Source: CF-46 sp042408445 (GTDB lineage: Bacteria > Chloroflexota > Limnocylindria > Limnocylindrales > CSP1-4). From it: a stretch of 64,000 bases of DNA. Below, in pieces: positions 23,409-31,781 of this stretch. The position numbers and the translations under genes are program-made. Under the pieces are notes generated by a model, which saw nothing but the letters and a program-made list of their open reading frames with translations, was not told where the DNA came from and did not search any database. The DNA lies in the NCBI GenBank assembly GCA_042408445.1, contig JBHORC010000011.1:1-64000 (forward strand), written 5' to 3'. Each line of letters begins with the position of its first letter. The stretch's first letter is position 1.

Positions 23409-24320
23409 ATGCGCGTCGCCGTCACCGGAGCCGGCGGCCGGCTGGGCCGCGCCCTCGTCGCCGCGCTCGAGGACGCACCGTTCACCGGCCCGCTCGGGCC
23501 GATTCCGTGGGGCCGCGACGCCTTCGATCTCGACGAGCCGGCCGGCGTCGGCGCGCTGCTGGACCGTGACCGACCGGAGGTCGTCGTCCATGCGGCGGCC
23601 TGGACCGACGTCGACGGCTGTGCCCGCGAGCCGGACCTGGCGGTGGCCCGGAACGGCGACGCGACGGGCATCCTGGCCGCGGCCGCCGCGGAGCGGGGGA
23701 TCGACCTGATCGTCGTGTCGACGAACGAGGTGTTCGACGGCCGGCGTGACGATGGCCAGGGCTACGGGCCGGACGACGCCCCGAGCCCGATCAATCCCTA
23801 TGGGGCGTCGAAGCTGGCCGGCGAGGACGCCGCGCGCGAGAGCTACGGACGCGGCGGATCCGCGCTCGGGATCGTCCGGACGGCGTGGCTGTTCGGACCG
23901 CCCGGCAACGACTTCCCCGCGAAGATCCTGGCCGCGGCGGCGCGGGCACGGGACGCGGGTGAGCCGCTCCGCCTCGTCGCGGACGAGGTCGGATCGCCGA
24001 CCTTCACCCAGGACCTCGCCGAGGCGATCGTCGAGCTCATCGCGGAGTCCGCGATCGAGGGCACGCATCACCTCGTGAACAGCGGCGCCGCGAGCCGGGC
24101 GGAGTGGGGCCGTGAGGTGCTCCGCCAGGCGGGAGTCGACATCGCGACGCAGGACGTGCCGGCGGCGACGTGGCCGCGCGCGTCGACGCCGCCGGCATGG
24201 GCGGTCCTCGCGCCGACGCCACTGCCCGGCGGCGAGCCGTTGCGGCCCTGGCAGCGCGCGCTCGCGGACCGGATGCCGGAGCTGCTGCGAGAGGCTGCGG
24301 CGGCGGGCAGGCGCTCGTGA
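23409..24320 (+). CDS. rmlD: dTDP-4-dehydrorhamnose reductase
   Basis: 303 residues of the SDR family. NADP-binding RVAVTGAGGRLGRALVAAL at the N terminus, VVVHAAAWTDVDGCAREPDLA, VVSTNEVFDGRR (Thr of the catalytic set), and NPYGASKLAGEDAARE with the Tyr-x3-Lys pair. It catalyses the last step to dTDP-L-rhamnose. Its stop overlaps the rmlC start (GTGA). The C terminus (RMPELLREAAAAGRRS) is typical for actinobacteria-like orthologues. Confidence 0.93.
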   Translation: MRVAVTGAGGRLGRALVAALEDAPFTGPLGPIPWGRDAFDLDEPAGVGALLDRDRPEVVVHAAAWTDVDGCAREPDLAVARNGDATGILAAAAAERGIDLIVVSTNEVFDGRRDDGQGYGPDDAPSPINPYGASKLAGEDAARESYGRGGSALGIVRTAWLFGPPGNDFPAKILAAAARARDAGEPLRLVADEVGSPTFTQDLAEAIVELIAESAIEGTHHLVNSGAASRAEWGREVLRQAGVDIATQDVPAATWPRASTPPAWAVLAPTPLPGGEPLRPWQRALADRMPELLREAAAAGRRS

Positions 24321-24910
24321 GTGATCTCGAGCGGACGCCGTCCACCCTGCCCGGCGTCCGGTACGGCGCGATCGCCCGGCACGGCGACAGCCGTGGCGCC
24401 TTCCGCGAGCTGTGGCGGGCATCGGCCTTCCCGGCGTTCGATCCGTCCGAGACCGGCGCGGCGCCCGGCACGACTCCGACCTTCGTCCAGGCCAACCTGT
24501 CGACGTCCGCCGCCGGCGTCCTCCGCGGGCTCCACTACCACCGGCGCCAGCTCGACTACTGGATCGTCGCCTCCGGCCGGGCGTTCGTGGCGCTCGTCGA
24601 CGTCCGGCCGGTCGCGTCCGGGACCGGGCCCCGCGCCGTCGTCGAGACGCGCGAGCTTGCCGCCGACGAGTGGGTCGTCATTCCGACGGGCGTCGCCCAC
24701 GGCTTCCTGGCCCTCGAGCCGCTCGAGCTCGTCTATCTCGTGACGAACGAGTACGACGGCAGCGACGAGCTCGGCTTCGCGTGGGACGACCCCGCCGTCG
24801 CCGTCCCCTGGCCGGACGTTCCGGGGACGCCCGCCGGCCGGCCGATCCTCTCCGGACGCGACCAGTCGAACCCATCGCTCCAGGAGCTGGTGGCGAGCCT
24901 CCGGGCCTGA
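24317..24910 (+). CDS. rmlC: dTDP-4-dehydrorhamnose 3,5-epimerase
   Basis: 197 residues of the RmlC cupin family. Seen: GDSRGAFRELWRASAFPAF, QANLSTSAAGVLRGLHYHRRQ with the catalytic His of GLHYH, ALVDVRPVASGT, VVIPTGVAHGFLALEPLELVYLVTNEYD with the His and Tyr of the active site. GTG 24317 overlaps the rmlD stop. It is the third enzyme of the pathway but last in the gene order. Transcription probably ends after it; the 236 bp that follow hold no recognised gene. Confidence 0.92.
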   Translation: MSDLERTPSTLPGVRYGAIARHGDSRGAFRELWRASAFPAFDPSETGAAPGTTPTFVQANLSTSAAGVLRGLHYHRRQLDYWIVASGRAFVALVDVRPVASGTGPRAVVETRELAADEWVVIPTGVAHGFLALEPLELVYLVTNEYDGSDELGFAWDDPAVAVPWPDVPGTPAGRPILSGRDQSNPSLQELVASLRA

Positions 24911-25146
24911 TTGCCACCGCTCCCGGCGGGGCTGGTGCGCACGTGCACAGGACCCCCGGATGACGGTCGGCTCCCCGAACCGCACCCGTCCTCACGCCTC
25001 CATACCGGGGCGGGTTCGAACCCGGCAGGACGCCTCGGGACCATCCCGCGATTGGCTTCCGGACCGCTTCGGCGGACGCTCTCCGCGAACGATTTCGAGG
25101 TCGTGGCTCGCTCACCGCCACGGCCCGTCGTCGAGGGGAGCCACCA

Positions 25147-26055
25147 TTGCGTCGTCTGGCCGCCGCCGCCCTCCTGTCGATGCTCACCGCGGTCGGGATG
25201 ACCGCACCGACGGCTGCCGCCGGGTACGTGAGTGCGGCGAAGGTCGTCATCGTCGTCGGCGCGACGGAGGGTGACACCGCCCGGTATCGCGGCTACGCCG
25301 ACCAGGCCTATGCCGAGGCGATCAAGTACACCCCGAACGTCATCCGGGTCTACAGCCCGAACGCCTCGTGGGCGAAGGTGCAGGCAGCGGCGAAGGGCGC
25401 GAACGTCCTCCTCTACTACGGCCACGGGAACGGCTGGCCGAGCCCGTACACCTACGACCCGAAGTACACGACGAAGGACGGGATGGGCTTGAATGCGGCG
25501 ACGAGCCCGTCGGACAGCAAGCACGTCTACTACGGCGAGCCGTACATGAGGACCCTCGCGCTCGCCCCGAACGCGATCGTCCTCCTCGGCAACCTCTGCT
25601 ACGCGTCGGGCAACTCGGAGCCGCAGAATACCGGGCCGACGCTCAGCGTCGCCCGCCAGCGGATCGACAACTACGCGGCCGGTTTCCTCGCCGGCAACGC
25701 GGAGGCGGTCATCGCCGACGGCCACGGCGGGCTGGTGAGCTACGTCCGGGGCCTCTTCACGAGCGGGACGACGATCGTGGACATGTGGAAGGCCGCGCCG
25801 GACTTCCACAACCACGTGTTCACGTTCGGCTCGGTCCGGACGCCGGGCTACACGGCCTGGTCCGACCCGGACACCGTCTCGACCGGCTTCTACCGCTCCC
25901 TCGTGACGAAGCCGACCCTCACGACGACCGCGGTCACCGGCGTGATCGCGGGGACCGGCTCCGCGCAGCGCTCCGCCGTCGGCAACCTCGTCGTGACCCG
26001 TCCCGAGCCGACCCCGACACCGAGCCCGAGCCCGAGCCCCTCGCCGGTCGGCTGA
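25147..26055 (+). CDS. Secreted protein with possible His/Cys (caspase-like) catalytic pair
   Basis: 302 residues from TTG 25147, set by GAGGGGAG just upstream. Signal peptide about 1-25 (RRLAAAALLSMLTAVGM, cleavage after TAAA). The mature domain opens with KVVIVVGATEGDT, then LLYYGHGNGWPSPYTYDP (His of a GHGNG turn) and IVLLGNLCYASGNSEPQ (Cys about 68 residues later), the order and context of clan CD His/Cys proteases, plus AVIADGHGGLVSY. The last about 25 residues are a Thr-Pro/Ser-Pro repeat, typical of wall-spanning linkers. I cannot name the family; protease activity is inference. It precedes the GH18 gene in the same direction. Confidence 0.65.
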   Translation: MRRLAAAALLSMLTAVGMTAPTAAAGYVSAAKVVIVVGATEGDTARYRGYADQAYAEAIKYTPNVIRVYSPNASWAKVQAAAKGANVLLYYGHGNGWPSPYTYDPKYTTKDGMGLNAATSPSDSKHVYYGEPYMRTLALAPNAIVLLGNLCYASGNSEPQNTGPTLSVARQRIDNYAAGFLAGNAEAVIADGHGGLVSYVRGLFTSGTTIVDMWKAAPDFHNHVFTFGSVRTPGYTAWSDPDTVSTGFYRSLVTKPTLTTTAVTGVIAGTGSAQRSAVGNLVVTRPEPTPTPSPSPSPSPVG

Positions 26056-26258
26056 ACCCGCCGCTCAGCCAGGGCTTCGGGGAGCCGTCGAGGAACTCCT
26101 CCGCACCCGACGCAACTCCTCGGTACCCCACACGAACGGGACCATCGACCGGCTGACACAGGCCCCGAGCACGGGTGAACATGCCCTCGACCGGCGCGGT
26201 GCAGGGGCCGCCGCCGAGAACCGTCGCCTCGCGACGGCCACGCAGCCGAGGGGACCTC

Positions 26259-27920
26259 GTGTCGATCGGATTCCGCCGCCCCCGCGCCCCCCAGCCCACC
26301 GTTCGAATCGGGACGATGGCGCTCGCCGCCTCGCTGCTCGTCGGCATCTCCGGCCCCGCAGTGGCCGAAGCCCGCGCTCTGGCGCCCGCGTCCGCCGCCG
26401 CCGCCCCCGACCGCGCAGCCGCGAGCGCCTTCGCCGGGTCACCGGTCGGTGACCGGGCCGCGACGGCGCTCGTCGACGATGCCGCAGCCACCATCGAACA
26501 GGGCCTCCCCTCCCTCCAGTACGAGGAAGCGGAGGCGCACCGCCTGGACCAGATCCCCTTCGCGCCCGGTGGGCGCGTGACCGTCGGCTTCACGCCCCGT
26601 GCCGGTGACACCGCCACGGTCGGCGATCAGCCGGCCGCCCCACTGCCGGCGGGTCGACTCGACGGCGCCACGATGCGGCGCGAGGGCGTGATCGAACGTC
26701 CGACCCCCAGCGCCCAGACCCCCGTCGTCGATGTCGCCGCCGCGTCCGTCGACCTCCGGCCGGACCTCGCCGCGGCCGCCGGCCCGAGCGCGGCCGCGGG
26801 CGCTCCGACACTCGCAGCCGTCGCGCCGACGCCGCAGGCGGCGGTTGCGGCCGGCGGGTTGCGCCGCGAGGTCTTCGGGTTCCTGCCGTACTGGCAGGTC
26901 AACTCGAGCTCGCTCCGGATCGACTACGCCCGGATCTCGACGATCGCCTACTTCGGTGTCGGCGTCGATGGCTCCGGCAACCTGAAGAAGCGGACCGCCA
27001 GCGGCTCGACCTCGACCGGCTGGAGCGGCTGGACCAGCGCGCGGATGACGAGCCTCATCTCGACGGCCCACAAGAACCACACTCGTGTCGTGCTGACGGT
27101 CCAGGCGTTCGGCTGGACGACCTCGAGCATGGCCACCCAGCGCGCCCTGCTGGCATCGCCGGGTGCACGGGCGAAGCTCGCCGGTCAGATCGCCGCGGCT
27201 GTCCGGAATCGCGGCGCGGACGGCGTGAACCTCGACTTCGAGCCGCTCGCGAAGGGCTACGAGCGTCACTTCGTCGCCCTGCTCCGGTCGATCCGGACGG
27301 CGCTCAACCGGTACCACACCGGCTACCAGATCACGTTCGACACGACCGCCTCGATCGCGAACTACCCCGTCTACGCGGCCACATCGAAGGGTGCGGCGGA
27401 CGCCGTCTTCATCATGGGCTACGACTTCCGATCGTCCGGCTCGGCCGCGACCGGCTCGATCGCGCCGTATCGCCGGGACGGCTACGACATCAACGACACG
27501 CTCGCCACGTATCTCCATCGCGTCTCCGCCCGGAAGCTGATCCTCGGCGTCCCGTACTACGGACGCGCCTGGTCGACGGCGACGAAATCAGCGCATTCGC
27601 GGAACACGAGCTCCACCCGCAGCGGCGCCTCGGTGTCCGTGACCTACGACACCGCCGCTTCCTACCTTGCGGCGAAGGGTCGTCACTACGACACCCAGGA
27701 GCAGGTCGCCTGGACGGTCTACAAGCGCGAGAACTGCACGTCGACCTACGGCTGCTACGTCTCGTGGCGGCAGCTGTACGTGGACGACGCGCAGGCCATC
27801 CGGGCCAAGTACGACCTGGTGAACCGGCTCGGCCTGCGCGGCGCGGGGATCTGGGCGCTCGGCTACGACGGGACGCGGCGCGAGCTGTGGAACGCGATCG
27901 CGGCGAAGTTCGGCCGATGA
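26259..27920 (+). CDS. Secreted glycoside hydrolase family 18 protein
   Basis: 553 residues from GTG 26259, preferred because GAGGGGA (26248-26254) sits 4 nt upstream; upstream in-frame GTG 26175 and ATG 26181 lack a ribosome site. Signal peptide about 10-38 (VRIGTMALAASLLVGISGPA). A long Ala/Pro-rich region (about 40-200) precedes the catalytic barrel (about 205-553): EVFGFLPYWQVNSSSLRIDY, the active-site strand DGVNLDFEPL with the catalytic Glu at about 328, FIMGYDFRSSG, LGVPYYGRAW and GAGIWALGYDG. It should cleave a beta-1,4-linked amino-sugar glycan such as chitin or a peptidoglycan-like polymer, outside the cell. Confidence 0.88.
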   Translation: MSIGFRRPRAPQPTVRIGTMALAASLLVGISGPAVAEARALAPASAAAAPDRAAASAFAGSPVGDRAATALVDDAAATIEQGLPSLQYEEAEAHRLDQIPFAPGGRVTVGFTPRAGDTATVGDQPAAPLPAGRLDGATMRREGVIERPTPSAQTPVVDVAAASVDLRPDLAAAAGPSAAAGAPTLAAVAPTPQAAVAAGGLRREVFGFLPYWQVNSSSLRIDYARISTIAYFGVGVDGSGNLKKRTASGSTSTGWSGWTSARMTSLISTAHKNHTRVVLTVQAFGWTTSSMATQRALLASPGARAKLAGQIAAAVRNRGADGVNLDFEPLAKGYERHFVALLRSIRTALNRYHTGYQITFDTTASIANYPVYAATSKGAADAVFIMGYDFRSSGSAATGSIAPYRRDGYDINDTLATYLHRVSARKLILGVPYYGRAWSTATKSAHSRNTSSTRSGASVSVTYDTAASYLAAKGRHYDTQEQVAWTVYKRENCTSTYGCYVSWRQLYVDDAQAIRAKYDLVNRLGLRGAGIWALGYDGTRRELWNAIAAKFGR

Positions 27921-27928
27921 CCGGCGGC

Positions 27929-27934
27929 TACACT
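27929..27934 (+). promoter_or_regulatory. -10 box TACACT, leaderless-type
   Basis: TACACT, 8 nt, then ATG at 27943, just after the GH18 stop; no ribosome site between. Confidence 0.5.
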
Positions 27935-27942
27935 GGCCGTCG

Positions 27943-28869
27943 ATGACGAACTCGGCCGCGGGTAGCGACGGAGCCTCGCCCGGACCAGTCGCCGCCACGA
28001 GGCTCGGCGCCGGGACCTGGGTGATCCTGCCGACGTACAACGAGGCCGACAACCTCGCCTCGATCGCCGCCGCGATCCTCGCCGCGCTCCCGGCCGCGAC
28101 CCTCCTCGTCGTCGACGACGGGTCGCCGGACGGGACCGGCGCGCTCGCCGACGGCCTTGCCGCCACGGACATCCGTGTCCGCGTCCGGCACCGACCCGCG
28201 AAGCAGGGGTTGGGCCGCGCCTACCTCGACGGGTTCGCGATCGCGCTGGCGGCGGGCGCGACGACGGTGGTCCAGATGGACGCTGACTGGTCGCACGACC
28301 CGGCCGTGCTGCCGACGCTGATCGGGCCGATCGGGGACGGCTCGGCGGATCTCGTCATCGGCTCGCGCTATACGCCGGGTGGCGGCGTCGTCGACTGGGG
28401 GATCGGCCGGCGGGTGATCTCCCGGGGCGGCAGCCTCTTCGCCCGGGTCGTGCTCGGGCTGGGCCCGAACGATCTCACCGGCGGGTTCAAGGCCTGGCGG
28501 GCCTCGTCCCTGGCCGCGATCCCGTTCGCCGGTGTCCATGCCGGCGGCTACGTGTTCCAGATCGAGATGACCTTCCGCGCCTCGCGGCGTTCTGCTCGAA
28601 TCCGCGAGATCCCGATCACGTTCCGCGACCGCCGGGTGGGCCAGTCGAAGATGAGCCGGCGGATCGTCGCCGAGGCGCTGGTGGTCGTGGTCCAGCTCCG
28701 CGTCGAGGAGCTCCGGCACCGCCTGAGCGGCGCGGCACGGGCCACCGCCCGGGTCGCGCACGCCGGCGACGATGCCAGGCCGGCAGCGCCCGAACCGGTG
28801 GTTGACTCGGCCGCCGGCGACCCGGCGGCAACCGTCGCGGTCCCGCTCGGCGGGGCGGACCAGCCGTAG
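27943..28869 (+). CDS. Polyprenol-phosphate mannosyltransferase-like GT2 enzyme
   Basis: 308 residues. GT-A fold of the Dpm1/Ppm1 type: WVILPTYNEADNLASI, LLVVDDGSPDGTGALAD, GLGRAYLDGFAIAL, VQMDADWSHDP (DxD), LVIGSRYTPGGGV, NDLTGGFKAWR and FRDRRVGQSKMS. These motifs place it with the transferases that load GDP-mannose or a similar sugar onto polyprenyl phosphate. The C-terminal about 60 residues are Ala/Pro-rich and have no membrane helix. The next glycosyltransferase begins 2 bp after its stop, so the two are cotranscribed. Confidence 0.88.
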   Translation: MTNSAAGSDGASPGPVAATRLGAGTWVILPTYNEADNLASIAAAILAALPAATLLVVDDGSPDGTGALADGLAATDIRVRVRHRPAKQGLGRAYLDGFAIALAAGATTVVQMDADWSHDPAVLPTLIGPIGDGSADLVIGSRYTPGGGVVDWGIGRRVISRGGSLFARVVLGLGPNDLTGGFKAWRASSLAAIPFAGVHAGGYVFQIEMTFRASRRSARIREIPITFRDRRVGQSKMSRRIVAEALVVVVQLRVEELRHRLSGAARATARVAHAGDDARPAAPEPVVDSAAGDPAATVAVPLGGADQP

Positions 28870-28871
28870 CA

Positions 28872-30215
28872 GTGCGGCAGGCGCAGGGCGCGACCGCGAC
28901 CGGCGCGATCGCGCTCGGCGCGATCCAGCCGCCGGAGCCGCCGCCGGCCGGCGTCCGCGTCGTCCTCGACGCGCGGCCGCTGCAGGAGCCCGAGCGGGCG
29001 CCGGTGACCGCGGCCTATCTCGACCAGCTCCTCCGCGCGTTCAACCGCGAGCCGCTCGCCGGCGAATCGTTCGCCCTCCTGCTCCGCTCCGATCTCGACG
29101 ACCCGACGGCGGCGTTCGTGGCCCTCGACGTCGTCGGTCGCCGGCTGCTGCCGCCGACCCATCTCCTCCGCTCGGCCGCGCTCACGATCGACCCGTTCGT
29201 CCTGAGCGGCGCCAGCCTGGGTGCGGCGTGGCGGGCCGAGGCGGCCGGAGCGACCGGCGCCGTGTACCACGCCGCCGGCGGGTCGATCCCGCTCGCGACC
29301 GGGCTGCCGCTCGTCGTGACGCTCCTCGATCTCGCGCCGTGGGAGCTGCCGGCCGCCTACCAGCGGACGGTCGCCGCCCGGTTCGGCCAGCGCCTCCGGT
29401 CGCGGCGGCTCCGCGATGCCTCTGCCGTGATCGTGGGCACGGAGGCCGTCGCGAGCGCCGCCCGACGGCTCCTGCACCTGCCACGTCGTCGGCTCCACGT
29501 CGTCCCGTTCGCGCCCCGGCCGGCGTTTCGTTCGGACGCGACGGCCGGTGGCGGCGGGAGGCCCGGCTCGGGGCGCGGCGTGGACGTGCGTGCCGAGCGC
29601 GATCGACTCGGCCTGCCGGAGCGCTATCTCGTCTATTCCGGCCGCTATGACGCGCGCCAGGACCTCGCGACGCTCCTCCGGGCGCTCGAGCTGCTCGCGA
29701 AGGCGGGACGACCAGCGGGCCTCGACGAGGGCGTTCCGTGGCCGCCGCGCGTGCTCCTCGTCGGTGCGTCGCCCGGCGATCGCGCGTCGCTTGCGCGGGC
29801 CGCCGCGACCGTCGAGGTGGGCGAGGCGCTCGCCTATGCGCCGCAGCTTCCCGACGATCGCCTCGCGGCGCTCGTGCGCGCGGCGCGGGCCGCGATCCTG
29901 CCCGCGGTCTCCGACGCGACCGCGTTCCCGGCGCTCGAGGCGATCGCCTGCGGGACGCCGGTGGTCGCGTCCGCGGTCGGTGCGCTCCCGACGGTGGTCG
30001 GGACGGCCGGGATCCTCGTCGAGCCGCGCGACGCCGAGCGTCTCGCGTCCGCGCTCTCAACGATCTGGGTCGACGACGCGCTGCACGCGGGCCTCGCGGC
30101 GATCGCCGGCGAACGCGCGGCGACGGACGGGCGAACGTGGGCGGACGTGGCGCTCGAGACCCGCCGCGTCTACGAGACGGCTGCGACGCAGAGCCGTCCT
30201 TCGGTGTCGGTCTAG
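28872..30215 (+). CDS. GT4 family glycosyltransferase
   Basis: 447 residues from GTG 28872. Retaining GT-B fold: N-terminal Rossmann domain VRVVLDARPLQEPERAPV, VYHAAGGSIPLATGLPLVV, LRDASAVIVGTEAV; C-terminal domain RYLVYSGRYDARQDLATLLRA, VLLVGASPGDRASLA, and the donor-binding ILPAVSDATAFPALEAIACGTPVVASAVGALP, in which the Glu of the FPALEA segment contacts the nucleotide sugar. Acceptor and donor are unknown. No signal peptide is seen. It is the last gene before a convergent hairpin and the DUF3048 gene. Confidence 0.87.
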   Translation: MRQAQGATATGAIALGAIQPPEPPPAGVRVVLDARPLQEPERAPVTAAYLDQLLRAFNREPLAGESFALLLRSDLDDPTAAFVALDVVGRRLLPPTHLLRSAALTIDPFVLSGASLGAAWRAEAAGATGAVYHAAGGSIPLATGLPLVVTLLDLAPWELPAAYQRTVAARFGQRLRSRRLRDASAVIVGTEAVASAARRLLHLPRRRLHVVPFAPRPAFRSDATAGGGGRPGSGRGVDVRAERDRLGLPERYLVYSGRYDARQDLATLLRALELLAKAGRPAGLDEGVPWPPRVLLVGASPGDRASLARAAATVEVGEALAYAPQLPDDRLAALVRAARAAILPAVSDATAFPALEAIACGTPVVASAVGALPTVVGTAGILVEPRDAERLASALSTIWVDDALHAGLAAIAGERAATDGRTWADVALETRRVYETAATQSRPSVSV

Positions 30216-30240
30216 GCCCCCGCCCGCCGCCTACGCGCCG

Positions 30241-30275
30241 GGACGCCCCCGGGGCGAACCTCCTGCCGGGCGTCC
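30241..30275. terminator. Hairpin between convergent genes
   Basis: GGACGCCC (30241-30248) pairs with GGGCGTCC (30268-30275), 8 bp, with an internal CCCCGGGG palindrome in the loop. It lies between the stops of the GT4 gene and the DUF3048 gene, and could serve both. Confidence 0.4.
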
Positions 30276-30296
30276 GCGGCGACCGAAGCAGCAGCC

Positions 30297-31535
30297 TCAG
30301 AAGGGCACGTGCCCGATCGGCGTCGGCGGCAGCGGGACGCGCTTGCCGGGGACGAAGGACATCTTCGACCCGTACGGCATGACCTGGACGAACGTCTGGC
30401 CGACGGTCAGCGTCACCGGCCGCCCCTTCGCGTCGAAGAACCGCGTCGCGGACGTGAGCGCGGTCTTCCTCCAGGTCCCCTTGATCGTGACCCCGTTCGT
30501 CGAGATCCAGGCCGGTCCCGAGCCGATGACCTGGCCCTCGAGGCGGTGCTTCTGGGGATGGCCGTCGTTCAGCGGGCCGAAGTGCATGAGCATGACGATC
30601 ACGTTCTTCGGCGCGACCCGGCGGTTCGTCGAGGCGTCGATCTGCTTCTTCTCCGTCGTGTTCGATCGGAGGTACGAGTTCGATCCGCGGTCGTAGTCGT
30701 AGCGGATCGCGTTGGCGAGGTAGGTGACCTGGATCCGGCCACCGGCGGGACGCTGCTCGATCGGCGCATCCCGCGCGAACGTCCATGGCCAGGTGATCTT
30801 CGCGTCCTTCGCGCCGGTCGCCTTGACGAGGGCCCGGAGCGACTTGCCCGTGGTGTACAGGTTGTGCGGGGAGAACCGCGTCGAGATCCGGTGGAACGAA
30901 TTCGCCCAGCGGAACTCGTCGGCATTGAAGACGAGCTGGCCCTGGCCCTTCTGGCGCAGGGTCGTCAACGCCTGCGGCGAGCCGCCGGCGTGGGCGTAGA
31001 CCGCGCGAAGCTCGGCCGCCCAGGCGATGTAGTAGTAGCGCGAGCTGCGAACCGGCCCGACGTCGGTCGGGATGTTCTCCTGGAACACCATCATGTAGCG
31101 CGGGATGCCGCCCTCGGCCGGCGCCTGCCAGACGATCGAGGCGGCCGAGAAGCCGGACTGGGGACGGGCCGGCGAGAGGTCGTCGATCATCACCGCGATC
31201 GGATGCCGGAGCGCGACGTCCGGGGCGACCAGACGGCCGGTGAGCGGCGCCGGGACGAGGGTGACGCCGGGGCTCGAGCTCGGAGTCGGCGTCGGGGCCG
31301 AGGAGGGTGGCGCGCTGACCGGGGTGGAAGGGCTCGGCGCGAGGACACTCGGAGCCAGGCTCGGTTGCCGGCTGGCGGCGGCGATCTGGCTCGTCGCGCT
31401 CGGGGGCGGTGCCGACGGGCCTGCCAGGGCGGCGACGATCCCCGCGCCCAGGCCGCCGAGGATCGCGAGCGCCGCAAGCCCGCCGAGGGCGGCGCCGCGC
31501 CTGGTCGCAGTGCGGGGTCGTGGCGTCATGAGCAT
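30297..31535 (-). CDS. DUF3048 (YerB-like) exported protein
   Basis: 412 residues. N-terminal membrane anchor or signal (about 12-38: GAALGGLAALAILGGLGAGIVAALAG) without a lipobox Cys, a Ser/Pro-rich linker to about 95, then the DUF3048 domain: HPIAVMIDDLSPARPQSGFS, IVWQAPAEGGIPRYMMVFQE, DVGPVRSSRYYYIAWAAEL, VYAHAGGSPQAL, followed by the C-terminal DUF3048 half. Known B. subtilis YerB is a lipoprotein of unclear role in the cell envelope. ATG at 31535, with another in-frame ATG two codons on (31529). It is divergent from the 15-residue-repeat gene. Confidence 0.9.
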   Translation of the reverse strand: MLMTPRPRTATRRGAALGGLAALAILGGLGAGIVAALAGPSAPPPSATSQIAAASRQPSLAPSVLAPSPSTPVSAPPSSAPTPTPSSSPGVTLVPAPLTGRLVAPDVALRHPIAVMIDDLSPARPQSGFSAASIVWQAPAEGGIPRYMMVFQENIPTDVGPVRSSRYYYIAWAAELRAVYAHAGGSPQALTTLRQKGQGQLVFNADEFRWANSFHRISTRFSPHNLYTTGKSLRALVKATGAKDAKITWPWTFARDAPIEQRPAGGRIQVTYLANAIRYDYDRGSNSYLRSNTTEKKQIDASTNRRVAPKNVIVMLMHFGPLNDGHPQKHRLEGQVIGSGPAWISTNGVTIKGTWRKTALTSATRFFDAKGRPVTLTVGQTFVQVMPYGSKMSFVPGKRVPLPPTPIGHVPF

Positions 31536-31719
31536 CCCCCGATCGAGGACCGGTGCGGGCGTGCTCGCGTGAGCGCGCGGTTCGCGCGGTCGTCAGAGCC
31601 GTGACGGGCTCGGCGCGCAGGATACGCCATGGCGCCGGCATCAGAATCGCGATCCACGGGTCTCGTGACGCCCGACGCGTCCCGATCGTTGCGCCATGGC
31701 GAGGCCGGGCAACCCGGGG

Positions 31720-31733
31720 TAGGCTGGCAGCCT
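31720..31733 (+). promoter_or_regulatory. -10 TAGGCT overlapped by a palindrome
   Basis: TAGGCT (31720-31725) overlaps the perfect palindrome AGGCTG-G-CAGCCT (31721-31733). A protein bound there would block the promoter, so this may be an operator for the 15-residue-repeat gene. Confidence 0.35.
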
Positions 31734-31781
31734 CAGGTTCGTGGCGGTTCGCCCGGCCGTGGACGGGCGTCGGAGGGCGAC

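Noticed and set aside
25010..25028. tRNA T-arm look-alike (GGTTCGAACCC)
   Set aside because: The surrounding sequence does not give a matching acceptor stem, D arm or anticodon arm in either strand, and the T stem itself has a mismatch.
29182..31641. An 819-codon minus-strand open frame spanning the GT4 and DUF3048 genes
   Set aside because: It overlaps both well-supported genes and its product is a low-complexity Arg/Pro sequence.
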